A stretch of DNA of 64,000 nt from Ruminococcus sp. FMBCY1 (GTDB lineage: Bacteria; Bacillota; Clostridia; Oscillospirales; Acutalibacteraceae). The notes beneath the pieces were generated by a model. That model made no database searches. It had not been told where the DNA came from and was given only the letters and a program-made list of their open reading frames with translations. The stretch's first letter is position 1. Every line of letters starts with the position of its first letter. Positions 8,586 through 18,100 of the stretch are shown here, piece after piece. Where the stretch lies: the NCBI RefSeq assembly GCF_023921805.1, contig NZ_CP074197.1:1-64000 (forward strand), written 5' to 3'. The translations under genes and the position numbers were made by a program.

Positions 8586-8714
8586 ATGTTAGGATTTATT
8601 ATTGGCCTTTTTGTCGGTGCTTTTATCGGCGTTTGCGTTATGTGCCTGTGCAATGCAGCGACAAAAGCTGATGAGCAGATGGAAGATCATATAAACGACA
8701 AAAACAAAAAATAA
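8586..8714 (+). CDS. DUF3789-like membrane micro-protein
   Basis: 42 residues starting MLGFIIGLFVGAFIGVCVMC after a GAAAGAAGGTG site. One glycine-zipper-like helix is followed by a charged tail (ADEQMEDHINDKNKK). It matches from memory the DUF3789 family, tiny proteins carried on integrative elements of gut Firmicutes. Function is unknown. Its place just ahead of the recombinase genes is the usual context. Confidence 0.7.
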   Translation: MLGFIIGLFVGAFIGVCVMCLCNAATKADEQMEDHINDKNKK

Positions 8715-8729
8715 GGAACAGGTGGTAAT

Positions 8730-8912
8730 TTGAACGAAAACTATATAAATGAAAATAAAATTGATTCTGAACACAAAATAGAATCTGTTATAAATGACTG
8801 TAAGGTCACAATCTACTTTTCTAAAAACAGAAATAACCATGTTGAAAGGAATATTCTCGAAAATCTTTTGGATACATTTGAGAACAGAATGAAAACTCAG
8901 ATTGGATGCTGA
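8730..8912 (+). CDS. Small mobile-element protein, TnpW-like
   Basis: 60 residues from a TTG start behind AGGTGG. The pattern is a short beta stretch (ESVINDCKVTIYFSKN) followed by an amphipathic helix (ERNILENLLDTFENRM). Small proteins of this build sit directly in front of large serine recombinases in Clostridia (transposon TnpW type). No biochemical role is known. The family call is tentative. Confidence 0.5.
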   Translation: MNENYINENKIDSEHKIESVINDCKVTIYFSKNRNNHVERNILENLLDTFENRMKTQIGC

Positions 8913-9004
8913 ATTTATTTCAATTTATTTTTTGGATTTCGCTGGATATTATAGGAATTATGTAGTATTGTTGGTTTGCAAAAATCGTACGAAAGGGTGA
9001 TAAA

Positions 9005-10567
9005 ATGAAAAGAGTATATTGCTTGTACAGAGTATCAACCAAAGGTCAGGTTGATAAAGATGATATTCCAATGCAGAAAACCTCGTGCAGAGAATTCGCA
9101 GAGCACAATGGCTGGACAATTCTGAAAGAATTTCAGGAAAAGGGCGTGTCGGGATTCAAGGTTTCGGCACGCAATCGAGATGCTATTCAGGATTTGAAAG
9201 CCGCCGCAGAAAAGAAAGAATTTGATGTACTCCTTGTCTTTATGTTTGACAGAATAGTCAGAATTGATGACGAAACCCCGTTTGTCGTCGAATGGTTTAT
9301 CAAGCACGGCATAGAGGTGTGGAGCGTTAACGAGGGCGAACAGCGTATGGATAATCATGTGGACAAGCTTATGAATTACATACGATTTTGGCAAGCCAAC
9401 GGTGAGAGTCAGAAAACGTCAGCACGTGTTAAAACTCGCCTTAACCAAATGACGTTAGACGGCAAATTTACCGGAGGTGTTGCACCATTCGGTTACAAAC
9501 TTATAAAAAACGGTGAAGTCAATAAAAAGGGAAAAGAGCTTATGGACATAGTTATTGACGATGATGAAGCTCCGATAGTTAAGAAGATATTTGAAATGAC
9601 AGTCAAAGAGGGTTATGGTTCATATCGAATGGCTGACTACCTGAACAGTCATGGAGTAAGAACTCATAACAACAGTAAATTTCAATGCAACACAGTAAAT
9701 CGTATTTTGAAAAATAAGATTTACTGCGGTTATTTTATATCAGGCGGTGTTGAATCCCCATACATAGAAAGACTTCACATCATTGATGAAAATGTATATG
9801 AACAAGCACAATTTATATTAAGTCAGCGTTCTAACAAAAATGAAGAGAAGAAACAAATTGCAAGAACTACGAAAGGCAGTACATTACTTTCTGGAAATAT
9901 CTATTGCGCTCATTGCGGTCAAAAGATGGCATCAACAAGTTACATTGATAAATATGATAGAGCAGATGGCAGTCAGTATAAGGTTCGCAGGCAGAGATAC
10001 ATTTGCACAAATAAAGCAATGAAACGAGGTGCTTGTGACGGACAGTCGGCTTATGTGGCACACAGAATTGACGGTGCCGTGCTTGCAACATTAAGAGATT
10101 ATCTCGCCAAAATCAAATCAACACCAAAAGATATAGCACTGGAAAAACGCTACAAATCCGAAATATCGGAGCATAGGAGGAAGCAGACAAAGCTTGAAAA
10201 AGAAATTGAAAAGCTAAAAAGACAGGTAGTGGAATTATCTGCCGAAATAGGACGATCACTCCTCGGTGAAAGCCGTTTCACACCCGATATGCTGTCAACG
10301 TCTATTGATAATACAAACGATTTACTACATAAAAAAGAAATTGAATTAAGTGATATAAAGTACAAGCTTGCCAATCAGCAAAATGCGATGGGCAGGCTTG
10401 ATTTTTATTATTCACAATTCAGAACTTGGGCAGACGAATTTGACAATTCAACAATGGAGCAGAAGAAAATGATAGCCTGTCAGCTCATAAGAGAAGTGAA
10501 AGTATCACGAGGTTATGAATTAGAGATTATATTCGACCTTAATTATGAACAATTCTTATCTCTATAA
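9005..10567 (+). CDS. Large serine recombinase (site-specific)
   Basis: 520 residues, a full-length large serine recombinase. The N-terminal resolvase domain has the nucleophile in YRVSTKGQ (Ser11) and conserved Arg residues in FDRIVRIDDE. The recombinase domain follows (GKFTGGVAPFGYKLI, HGVRTHNNSKFQCNTVNRILKN). A zinc ribbon then has CAHCGQKM paired with CTNKAMKRGAC. The C-terminus carries a long coiled coil (about 380-480). It would integrate and excise the element carrying it through attP/attB crossover. No obvious att pair was seen around it, so element borders are undefined. Confidence 0.93.
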   Translation: MKRVYCLYRVSTKGQVDKDDIPMQKTSCREFAEHNGWTILKEFQEKGVSGFKVSARNRDAIQDLKAAAEKKEFDVLLVFMFDRIVRIDDETPFVVEWFIKHGIEVWSVNEGEQRMDNHVDKLMNYIRFWQANGESQKTSARVKTRLNQMTLDGKFTGGVAPFGYKLIKNGEVNKKGKELMDIVIDDDEAPIVKKIFEMTVKEGYGSYRMADYLNSHGVRTHNNSKFQCNTVNRILKNKIYCGYFISGGVESPYIERLHIIDENVYEQAQFILSQRSNKNEEKKQIARTTKGSTLLSGNIYCAHCGQKMASTSYIDKYDRADGSQYKVRRQRYICTNKAMKRGACDGQSAYVAHRIDGAVLATLRDYLAKIKSTPKDIALEKRYKSEISEHRRKQTKLEKEIEKLKRQVVELSAEIGRSLLGESRFTPDMLSTSIDNTNDLLHKKEIELSDIKYKLANQQNAMGRLDFYYSQFRTWADEFDNSTMEQKKMIACQLIREVKVSRGYELEIIFDLNYEQFLSL

Positions 10568-10636
10568 AGCCTAATTGATTGAATTTACAAATTCAGTCTG
10601 CTATAATATTTTTAGCTTAGAAGTGGGTGAATATAT

Positions 10637-11500
10637 ATGAGTGAAGAAAATAAAATACAAATTTTTGAAGATAAAAAGATACGTACTGCGTGGAATGAGT
10701 CAGAGGAAGAATGGTATTTTTCTATTGTGGATGTAATTTCAGTTCTGACTGACAGTAATGAACCTCGTCGTTACTGGAGCGATCTTAAGCGAAAGCTTAA
10801 AGCTGAAGGAGCAAACCAGTTGTACGAAAATATCGTACAACTGAAAATGTCATCTCCTAAGGATGGTAAGAATTACAAAACCGATGTTGCAAATACAGAG
10901 CAGCTTTTGAGAATAATACAGTCAATCCCGTCGCCAAAAGCTGAACCTTTTAAAATGTGGCTTGCAGAAGTTGGTCGAGAGAGAATTGATGAAACCATAG
11001 ACCCTGAACTTACCATAGAGCGAGCTCTTGAAACATACCTGAAAAAAGGATATAGCAGAGAGTGGATAAATCAAAGACTTCAGGCTATACAGGTAAGAAA
11101 AGAGCTTACTGATGAATGGGATTCTCGTGGTGTAAAGCAGGGTGTAGAATATGCAATTCTGACTGATGAAATTACAAAAGCATGGTCAGGAATGACAACT
11201 CGGCAGTACAAAAATCTCAAAGGACTTAAAAAGGAAAATTTGAGAGATAATATGAGTACGCTTGAATTGGTTCTAAATATGTTGGCAGAAGCTACTACAA
11301 CCGAGATTTCCAAAGAGAAGAATCCTCAGTCTTTTTCTGAAAACAGAAGTGTTGCAAAAGAGGGCGGAGAAGTCGCCGGAAATGCACGAAAAGATATTGA
11401 GGAAAGAACAGGAAAACCTGTTATTACTTCAAAAAATGCTGTTGATTTTTCAAACCTTATTTCCGATGTAATAGAAAATGATTTTGATAAAAGTGAATAA
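10637..11500 (+). CDS. BRO-N domain protein (DinD/phage antirepressor-like)
   Basis: 287 residues. The first ~110 form a BRO-N domain (IRTAWNESEEEWYFSIVDVISVLTDSNEPRRYWSDLKRKL), found in phage antirepressors and the damage-inducible DinD proteins. The rest is helical and charged (IDPELTIERALETYLKKGYSREWINQRLQAIQVRKELTDEW), as in the chromosomal/ICE-borne members. These bind DNA; precise roles are mostly unknown. It stands alone between the serine recombinase and a convergent integrase, separated from the latter by a terminator. Confidence 0.8.
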   Translation: MSEENKIQIFEDKKIRTAWNESEEEWYFSIVDVISVLTDSNEPRRYWSDLKRKLKAEGANQLYENIVQLKMSSPKDGKNYKTDVANTEQLLRIIQSIPSPKAEPFKMWLAEVGRERIDETIDPELTIERALETYLKKGYSREWINQRLQAIQVRKELTDEWDSRGVKQGVEYAILTDEITKAWSGMTTRQYKNLKGLKKENLRDNMSTLELVLNMLAEATTTEISKEKNPQSFSENRSVAKEGGEVAGNARKDIEERTGKPVITSKNAVDFSNLISDVIENDFDKSE

Positions 11501-11512
11501 AGTATTCTGATT

Positions 11513-11545
11513 GCCTTGTGAGTTAAAAAATCCCGCAAGGCTTTT
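11513..11545. terminator. Bidirectional terminator between BRO gene and integrase
   Basis: GCCTTG (11513-11518) pairs with CAAGGC (11536-11541) with TTTT after it; A-rich sequence on the other side serves the convergent integrase. Confidence 0.6.
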
Positions 11546-11546
11546 A

Positions 11547-12485
11547 TTATATCCCAATTTCAAGTTTATTCCTCGGATGTTTGGAAGACAGAATATTCTT
11601 CTGTTTGTTGATACTCGTATGCGTGTAAATCTGCGTTGTGGTAATGGAGCTGTGACCCAGCATTTGTTGAATATAGCGTATGTCAACATCTTCTTCAAGC
11701 AGTAGAGTTGCAAAAGAGTGACGAAACATATGCGGAGTAATGTGCAGCGGCACTTCTGCACCGATTGCATAGTTGGTAATCATATTACGAACAGATTGTT
11801 CAGATAGACGGTTGCCAAGCCTGTTTATAAAGAAAAATTTGTTGTTTGCTATTTCAAATTTAAATGATTGATTATACTTTTTGAGCAACTCCTGAACATT
11901 TTGATTGCAGATTTGAATCAGGCGTTCTTTTGAGCCCTTTCCGTAAATTTTGATTATGTAATCATTAAAATCAATTTGTTCAGTCGTGAGTGTGCATAAT
12001 TCTGAAATCCTCATTCCGGTGGCAAACAGTAACTCAAGTATGAGTGCATTCCGCAGAGCAACTTTTTTAGCATACTCAGTTTTCGCTTTGGTAAGTTGTA
12101 GATAAGCAAACCTAATAATTTGCTCAATATTATTTATGGGAATAGTTTTTGGGAGAATAAAGGGTTCTTTATACTTGATTTGTATCTTATGAAAAGGGTT
12201 AATATCAATAAGTTCCTCAATTTCAAGATAGTGAAAAAATGCTTTTAGCGAAGCAATTTTACGCTTAACACTCTTAGGTTTGTACTTACAGTGCAGTAAA
12301 TTTATATATTGCTCAATGGATTTTTTGTTTGTCCATTCAATAGCAGATTCCATAGTGAATTCAAAATACTGCCTTAAATCAATAGTGTATGATTTTATCG
12401 TTTTCTGATCAAGATTTTTTCTTGAAAGGCAAAAGTTTAGATAATCAGTTGTTAGATTATTTGCTTGTACATTTTTTATTTCCAT
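11547..12485 (-). CDS. Tyrosine recombinase, XerC/D-like (integrase 1)
   Basis: 312 residues using the ATG at 12485, which follows AAGGAG by 9 bp; a longer in-frame start at 12524 lacks a site. An N-terminal SAM-like core-binding domain is followed by the catalytic domain. Visible catalytic residues are Arg in TGMRISELC, Lys near YGKGSKER, HMFRHSFAT (His/Arg), GHSSI (His) and the nucleophile Tyr in TTQIYTH. Single XerD-like enzymes of this size act either as element integrases or as invertases. It sits immediately left of the defence genes and of a long inverted repeat. Confidence 0.9.
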   Translation of the reverse strand: MEIKNVQANNLTTDYLNFCLSRKNLDQKTIKSYTIDLRQYFEFTMESAIEWTNKKSIEQYINLLHCKYKPKSVKRKIASLKAFFHYLEIEELIDINPFHKIQIKYKEPFILPKTIPINNIEQIIRFAYLQLTKAKTEYAKKVALRNALILELLFATGMRISELCTLTTEQIDFNDYIIKIYGKGSKERLIQICNQNVQELLKKYNQSFKFEIANNKFFFINRLGNRLSEQSVRNMITNYAIGAEVPLHITPHMFRHSFATLLLEEDVDIRYIQQMLGHSSITTTQIYTHTSINKQKNILSSKHPRNKLEIGI

Positions 12486-12922
12486 CGCATATAGCTCCTT
12501 ATATTTAATAAAATTATTATGCAATAGAAAATAAAGAAAGTCTATTCAAATATCTATATTTATTTTGCCTAAAAATTTTATTTATTGAGCAATAAACAAA
12601 ATTGTATTATACAAAATGCATAAAAACACTATGTGAAATTTTATAACTGATTTGCGTAAAAGTTATTTAAATATTTGTCAAATTATGTTATAATTAATAC
12701 CATAAAGGGTAATTATAAATGTTTTTATATTACATACCCGAAATATAGATTTAGTTAAGGCTTAATACTTTTTTCTTAGAATGAGATTAAGTACTACATA
12801 GACATACACCAGTTGAATGTAAGATGTGTAGCGTATTTTGTTAACAGAAATGTATTATTGACCTTACCTGAAAATAATGAATAAAGGATAACTTACAATT
12901 ATTAATTATTGGATGTGAAAGT
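12486..12922. promoter_or_regulatory. AT-rich intergenic with promoters for integrase 1 and thsA
   Basis: 437 bp without a gene. On the plus strand TTGACC (about 12859-12864) lies 17 bp from an ATAAAG that begins the repeated 24-bp block, a plausible thsA promoter. Nothing else recognisable was seen. Confidence 0.4.
12881..12904 (+). repeat. Left arm of perfect 24-bp inverted repeat flanking thsA/thsB
   Basis: The block starts ATAAAGGATAACTTAC and is identical to the reverse complement of 14998-15021. It ends 18 bp before the thsA start. Its first bases could be the -10 element, so it probably spans the transcription start and early leader. Confidence 0.9.
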
Positions 12923-14296
12923 ATGATAAAAAGAGAAGAGTTCGTAAAAAAATTCGCTGAAAAATGCAAAAATAATAGTGCTGCTATTTTTTTAGGAGCC
13001 GGAATGAGTGTGGATGCGGGATTACCTTCATGGAAAAATCTTTTTTTACCACTAGCTGAAGAAATGGATATTAATATCGAAAATACTAAATATCAAATTT
13101 ACGATATTGCCCAATTTTATGCAAATAGATTTGGCACAAATGAATTATATAAAAAGGTTGGAAAAGAAATAAATAGGATTTTAGTGTCATCAAAAGCTCT
13201 TGATCAATTATCGTTAATGCAATGTAATTCTATATGGACTACGAATTTCGATCAAGTCCTTGAAAATAACCTATCAAAAATAGGTAAAATAACAAATATT
13301 ATTAGTAAAGAATCTGATTTAATTGGCTGTGATTTAAACAAAAATGTTAATATATTTAAGCTTAACGGTGATATAAGGGATATTCAAAATGCGGTAATTA
13401 CAAAAAGTGATTTAGAAAAATATCATGAAAATCATCATTATTATTTAGCTTTTTTCAAAAGAGAATTAATAACAAAAACTTTTCTTTTTTTAGGATATAG
13501 TTTTACAGATTCTTTAGTATTACCTTGTATTTCAGAATTAGGAAGAGCTTTTAACAATAATCAGCCACACCATTTTACAATAATTAAAAATTCTCAATCT
13601 AAAGATTTTAAAAATTATATTGCTGATTTAGAAAATAGATATCAAATAGATGTTTTGTTAATTGATGATTATAATGAAATTTCTGAAATATTAACGGAAA
13701 TTAACTATTATACTAATCAAAGAAATGTTTTTATTTCTGGGTCATATCAAGGAAAAGACGAAAAAAAACTGTATGAAATAGATGAATTATGTAAAATAAT
13801 TACTCGAACACTTTATAATAACGGTTTTACTATAGTCAATGGGTATGGTAATAAAATTGGTTATTATATCGCTTCTGAAGCAACAAAATTAATGATAGAA
13901 GAAAATGTAATTAATTTTAGGAGACATTTACAAATGTTTCCTTTTAATGAGCATTTATCTAATGAAGATAAAACAAATCATAGAACTTTTATGATAGAAA
14001 AAACAAATTTTTCAATTTTTTTGTATGGTTCAGGTAGTAAAGAAAGCGGAATGTTTGAAGAATATAAAATTACAAAAAATAATCCTAATAGAATTATTAT
14101 ACCTATTGGTAGTACTGGTGGAACAGCAAGAATAATACTTGAAGATGTAAAAAACAATCTTATTAAATATCCTTATTTAGAAAAATACATAAACGCTCTT
14201 GAAAACGAAAATGATCCTAAAATACTGTCAAGAATAATTCTTTCAATAATTAATGAAAATTTAAAAAATAGTGTCAAGCAGAATTATCATAGATAA
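12923..14296 (+). CDS. thsA: ThsA: Thoeris SIR2-SLOG effector (NADase)
   Basis: 457 residues. The N-terminal SIR2 domain has AAIFLGAGMSVDAGLPSW (20-37) and WTTNFDQVLE (105-114). The C-terminal SLOG/STALD domain from about 268 (NVFISGSYQGKD, FTIVNGYGNKIG, FSIFLYGSGSKESG, IIPIGSTGG) is the one that binds the cyclic ADP-ribose signal in type I Thoeris. In the family, ThsB makes the signal on infection and ThsA then destroys NAD+, aborting the infection. Odd point: the segment normally reading HGD in SIR2 enzymes reads LNGD here (Asn148), so the catalytic His seems replaced. The gene overlaps thsB tail-to-tail by 36 bp and is very AT-rich, suggesting transfer. Confidence 0.9.
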   Translation: MIKREEFVKKFAEKCKNNSAAIFLGAGMSVDAGLPSWKNLFLPLAEEMDINIENTKYQIYDIAQFYANRFGTNELYKKVGKEINRILVSSKALDQLSLMQCNSIWTTNFDQVLENNLSKIGKITNIISKESDLIGCDLNKNVNIFKLNGDIRDIQNAVITKSDLEKYHENHHYYLAFFKRELITKTFLFLGYSFTDSLVLPCISELGRAFNNNQPHHFTIIKNSQSKDFKNYIADLENRYQIDVLLIDDYNEISEILTEINYYTNQRNVFISGSYQGKDEKKLYEIDELCKIITRTLYNNGFTIVNGYGNKIGYYIASEATKLMIEENVINFRRHLQMFPFNEHLSNEDKTNHRTFMIEKTNFSIFLYGSGSKESGMFEEYKITKNNPNRIIIPIGSTGGTARIILEDVKNNLIKYPYLEKYINALENENDPKILSRIILSIINENLKNSVKQNYHR

Positions 14297-14986
14297 TTCT
14301 GCTATAATCAATTCTTTATGATTATGCTCTATGTTTAGCTTTGTGAAAGCAAATAAATACTCAATTATTTTATACACATAATTTATTTTTTGATCAATTC
14401 CATAATTGCATTTTATATAATAATAAATAGCGAACAACATTGTTATTCGTGCATTGAAATTTTCATCAGATATATGGTTATAAGTATCTAATAATTGTTT
14501 TATATAATCATCACTAAGATTCTTTTTACTATAATTTGATAAAGTAGGGGTCTTATCGTACATTGTTTTGTTTATTTTATCTATTAAAATCTTTGTTACA
14601 ATTTGATTAATTGAAGATAATGTTCCTTTTGTATCATCAACTTCATTATATATATAATTTTCTAATTTATTTTGATAAGATATAGGCAATTCCGTAAACT
14701 TTATATTGTACAGCAAGGGAAAAATAGTTATATTTCGTGTATTTAATTCATTAAAAATTCTTTTTTCTTCTTCAATTGCGCATGGACTTTTAAACAGATT
14801 ATTACTATACAATATTAAAAAATATTGATTATTCTTTATAGCATATTCAAAATTTTTTTCTTTTTTACCATCACCTAGTATTAATTCATGATAGTCATAC
14901 CACACATTTATTCCGAAATTTTTTAAATGATACAAACAGGATTTAGCCACAGTATATCTATCACCACTAGAAAAACACATAAACAT
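14261..14986 (-). CDS. thsB: ThsB: Thoeris TIR-domain signal synthase
   Basis: 241 residues. The first ~120 form a TIR domain: MFMCFSSGDRYTVAKSCLYHL (beta-A/alpha-A), GINVWYDYHELILGDG (beta-B/BB loop), NNQYFLILYSNNLFKSPCAIEEEKR (beta-D and the helix carrying the catalytic Glu, most likely Glu72 three residues after Cys69). The C-terminal ~120 residues are a helical region with no recognised fold. The start follows AGAGGT. In Thoeris the TIR protein senses infection and turns NAD+ into a cyclic ADP-ribose isomer that activates ThsA. The convergent arrangement with thsA is less usual than the same-strand operon. Confidence 0.85.
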   Translation of the reverse strand: MFMCFSSGDRYTVAKSCLYHLKNFGINVWYDYHELILGDGKKEKNFEYAIKNNQYFLILYSNNLFKSPCAIEEEKRIFNELNTRNITIFPLLYNIKFTELPISYQNKLENYIYNEVDDTKGTLSSINQIVTKILIDKINKTMYDKTPTLSNYSKKNLSDDYIKQLLDTYNHISDENFNARITMLFAIYYYIKCNYGIDQKINYVYKIIEYLFAFTKLNIEHNHKELIIAELSMIILLDTIF

Positions 14987-14997
14987 AAGTAAACCTC

Positions 14998-15021
14998 TAA
15001 TAATTGTAAGTTATCCTTTAT
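14998..15021 (-). repeat. Right arm of perfect 24-bp inverted repeat flanking thsA/thsB
   Basis: Reverse complement of 12881-12904 without mismatch. It ends 11 bp before the thsB start codon, mirroring the left arm in front of thsA. Confidence 0.9.
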
Positions 15022-15148
15022 AAGAATTTTGCAAAACGAAACACATGTCTGAACTCTTATAGATAGTCAGGTGTTAATGGCATTCTAAATTAGAATATAT
15101 TTAAATTTTATAACAATACAGATTTTTATTATAATCTTGGAGTTTCAA

Positions 15149-18100
15149 ATGATTAATGATATTTTAAATTACTGGTATAAAATTGAATATTTTACTCCGT
15201 GTTGGCCGGTAGATATAAAAAAGGATATAAATTTAAATAAAGTTAAATTACCGTGGCTAAAAGAGCAAAAGAATGAAAAAATAAGACTGAGTTATGATTT
15301 GTACTTTGGTAAGATAAAGTCAATAGATTTAATAAAATGGATGTTAGCTGAAATTAATATTCCTGAAGAGGAAAGTATTGAGCCGGATAATTCCATAACT
15401 TGTATATTTGCCTTTAAAGTTGATGAAGAAGGTTTTTATATTCCAAATTCATTTTCGGTTTCAAGCTTTGTGTGGGCTGTTTCTAAGATTGTATTATCCG
15501 GGTCTATTAATTCAGAATTAAATCCAGACGATGTTAAAGTGTTTCAAAATACTATTGATACACTGATAATAAAAAAGCAGGATGACAATAAATTACCTGT
15601 TGATGAATCTACCTTAAATGAGATATTTAGTGATGTAAATTGTATATTGAATTTGCCTGACGAAATGTCAGATTTTTCTTTATGGGCTCGTAAGAAACAG
15701 CAGTTTAGAAAAAATGACGGCAGTTTTGCAGATGTTGATACGTCAACCGAGTTGTTTCAAAGTTTTTATCTTAATGATATTAAAAATGTAATTGATAATC
15801 CAAATAAAAAATTAAATGAATATGTCCTTGCCGGAAATCAGAATGAAAATGCGCAAAAGCGCAAATGCATTGATTCAGATATTAATGAAATGAAAAAGTG
15901 GGTTACTGCTGAGAGATTTCCTTTGGGAGCTTGGCCATCCACATATAATCCTTCATTGATGCAACAAATTGGTATCAATATCTGTACCAGTGGAGAAAAA
16001 GATATTTTTTCAATTAATGGACCACCGGGAACAGGAAAAACAACATTATTAAAAGAAATTGTTGTATCCAATGTTATAGAAAGAGCAAAGCTATTAGTTG
16101 AATTTGATAAACCTGACCAAGCATTTAGTATAGCTGAATTTAAAAATCCGTGTGATCAATATAATCGTTCTTATTATTGTATGGATAAAAGATTAAAAAA
16201 ATATGGAATTTTGGTTGCCTCAAATAATAATGCGGCGGTTGAAAACATTTCTTTAGAACTCCCAAAAGCTATATCTAATGACAGAACCGGAAGATTCTCC
16301 GGACAAACAGGTAGCAATTCTGGTGATATCTATTTTTCTGATGTTGCAAGCAAACTTATCGGACAACCTGCTTGGGGTCTTGTTTCTGCAAAGTTAGGAA
16401 AAAAGGGCAATCTGAATAATTTAAAAGAGCGTCTTTGGTGGGCTGAAGATGGAATTACGCTCAAGCATTATTATGATAATCCGGTTTTAAATTGGAGTAC
16501 TGCCCGAGACAATTTTATTTCAGCACTTAAAAATGTGTTGGATGAAAGAAAACGTATTTCAGATGCCCAATCACTGTTAGATAAAAAGACAGTACTTATT
16601 TCAGCAAACACTACGGCACAGAATAACTACAATCAAGCTGAAACAAGATTATCTGAAAAGCAAAAAAATTTAGATTGTGAAAACAAAAAATTAAGTAAAT
16701 TAACTGACAACTTTAATTCAGTTAATGATCGAATTGATTTTTTGTTTTCAAATATGAATTTATTTCAGAGGTTATTTTTGAAGTTTATTAAGCACAATTT
16801 GGTAGTAAATGAATGGAAAACTCTTAATATAAAAAAGGAAGAGATTATAATCCGAATTTCAGAACAAAAAGGAGTTTGCGATAAGATTAAAGAAGATATA
16901 GACATCATCAGCGATGAGCTATTTGATTGTAAAATAAAACTGGAGAGCGTTAAAAAAGAAATAGATGCTATCGAGAAGAAGATAGAGTCAGAAAGAAGCC
17001 TTTTTCAGAATAACTGGGCGGACGATAGTTTTTGGGACAATATTGAAAAGAATGAAAAATCTCAAGAAAGCTGTCCATGGGTATATGAAAAATATAATGC
17101 ACTTAGAGAAGAACTGTTTTATCAGGCTCTCCAACTGAATAAGTCATTCGTATTAACAAGTAAATGCGTAAAGCAAAATTTACAAAGGCTGTTTTCTTTG
17201 TGGGATGGAAAGTATACAAATGAGGATAGTGTAAATTCATATGGAGAATTACTTAACACTTTGTTATTAGTAATACCGGTTGTTTCTACTACTTTTGCAT
17301 CAGTAGAATCATTTTTATCTAATATTCAGCAAGAAGAACTTGGATTACTGATTATTGATGAAGCAGGACAAGCAACTCCTCAGAGTGCTTTGGGTGCCTT
17401 GTGGAGAACACAAAGAGCAATTATAGTTGGAGATCCATTGCAGGTTGAACCTGTATTAACTGTGCCAAAAGAATTAGTTAAGCGTTTTGCTGATGAATAT
17501 AATATTCCGGAGTATTATAGAATACCAGAAATTTCTGTTCAGATGCTTGCCGATCAGATGAATGAATATGGTGGTTATAGAAACATAAACGGAGAACAAA
17601 TTTGGCTTGGTTGTCCGTTAGTTGTTCATAGGCGCTGTATAAATCCGATGTTTAATATATCAAATCAGATCGCATATGAAAACAAAATGTTTTTAAAATC
17701 TATTGGACCAAAGGAGGATACTCGTTTTGTGATTGATTATTCGGTATGGTTTGATATTAAGGGCAAAGAAAACGGAAATAAGGATCATACAGTAATTAAT
17801 CAGATTGATTTTGCAGAAAAAATATTTGCTAAAGCTGTTGAAGATTTTAATGGTTTTCCGGATCTATTTATTATTACCCCATTCAGACTAGTTGCGGAAA
17901 ATTTAAGCAGAATGATGCGTAAGGTTTTACGCCGGTCTCAATATATTAAAAACGAAAAGATAGAAGAATGGGTAAAGGAACATTGTGGTACTGTGCACAC
18001 ATTTCAAGGTAAGGAGGCTAACGAGGTAATACTTGTATTGGGTTGTGATAATCAATCAGGTATCGGAGCCGCCCATTGGGTGGGGCAGAAACCCAATATT

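Noticed and set aside
11450..11770. 106-codon minus-strand frame over the BRO/integrase junction
   Set aside because: It overlaps two genuine genes on both strands and carries no motif.
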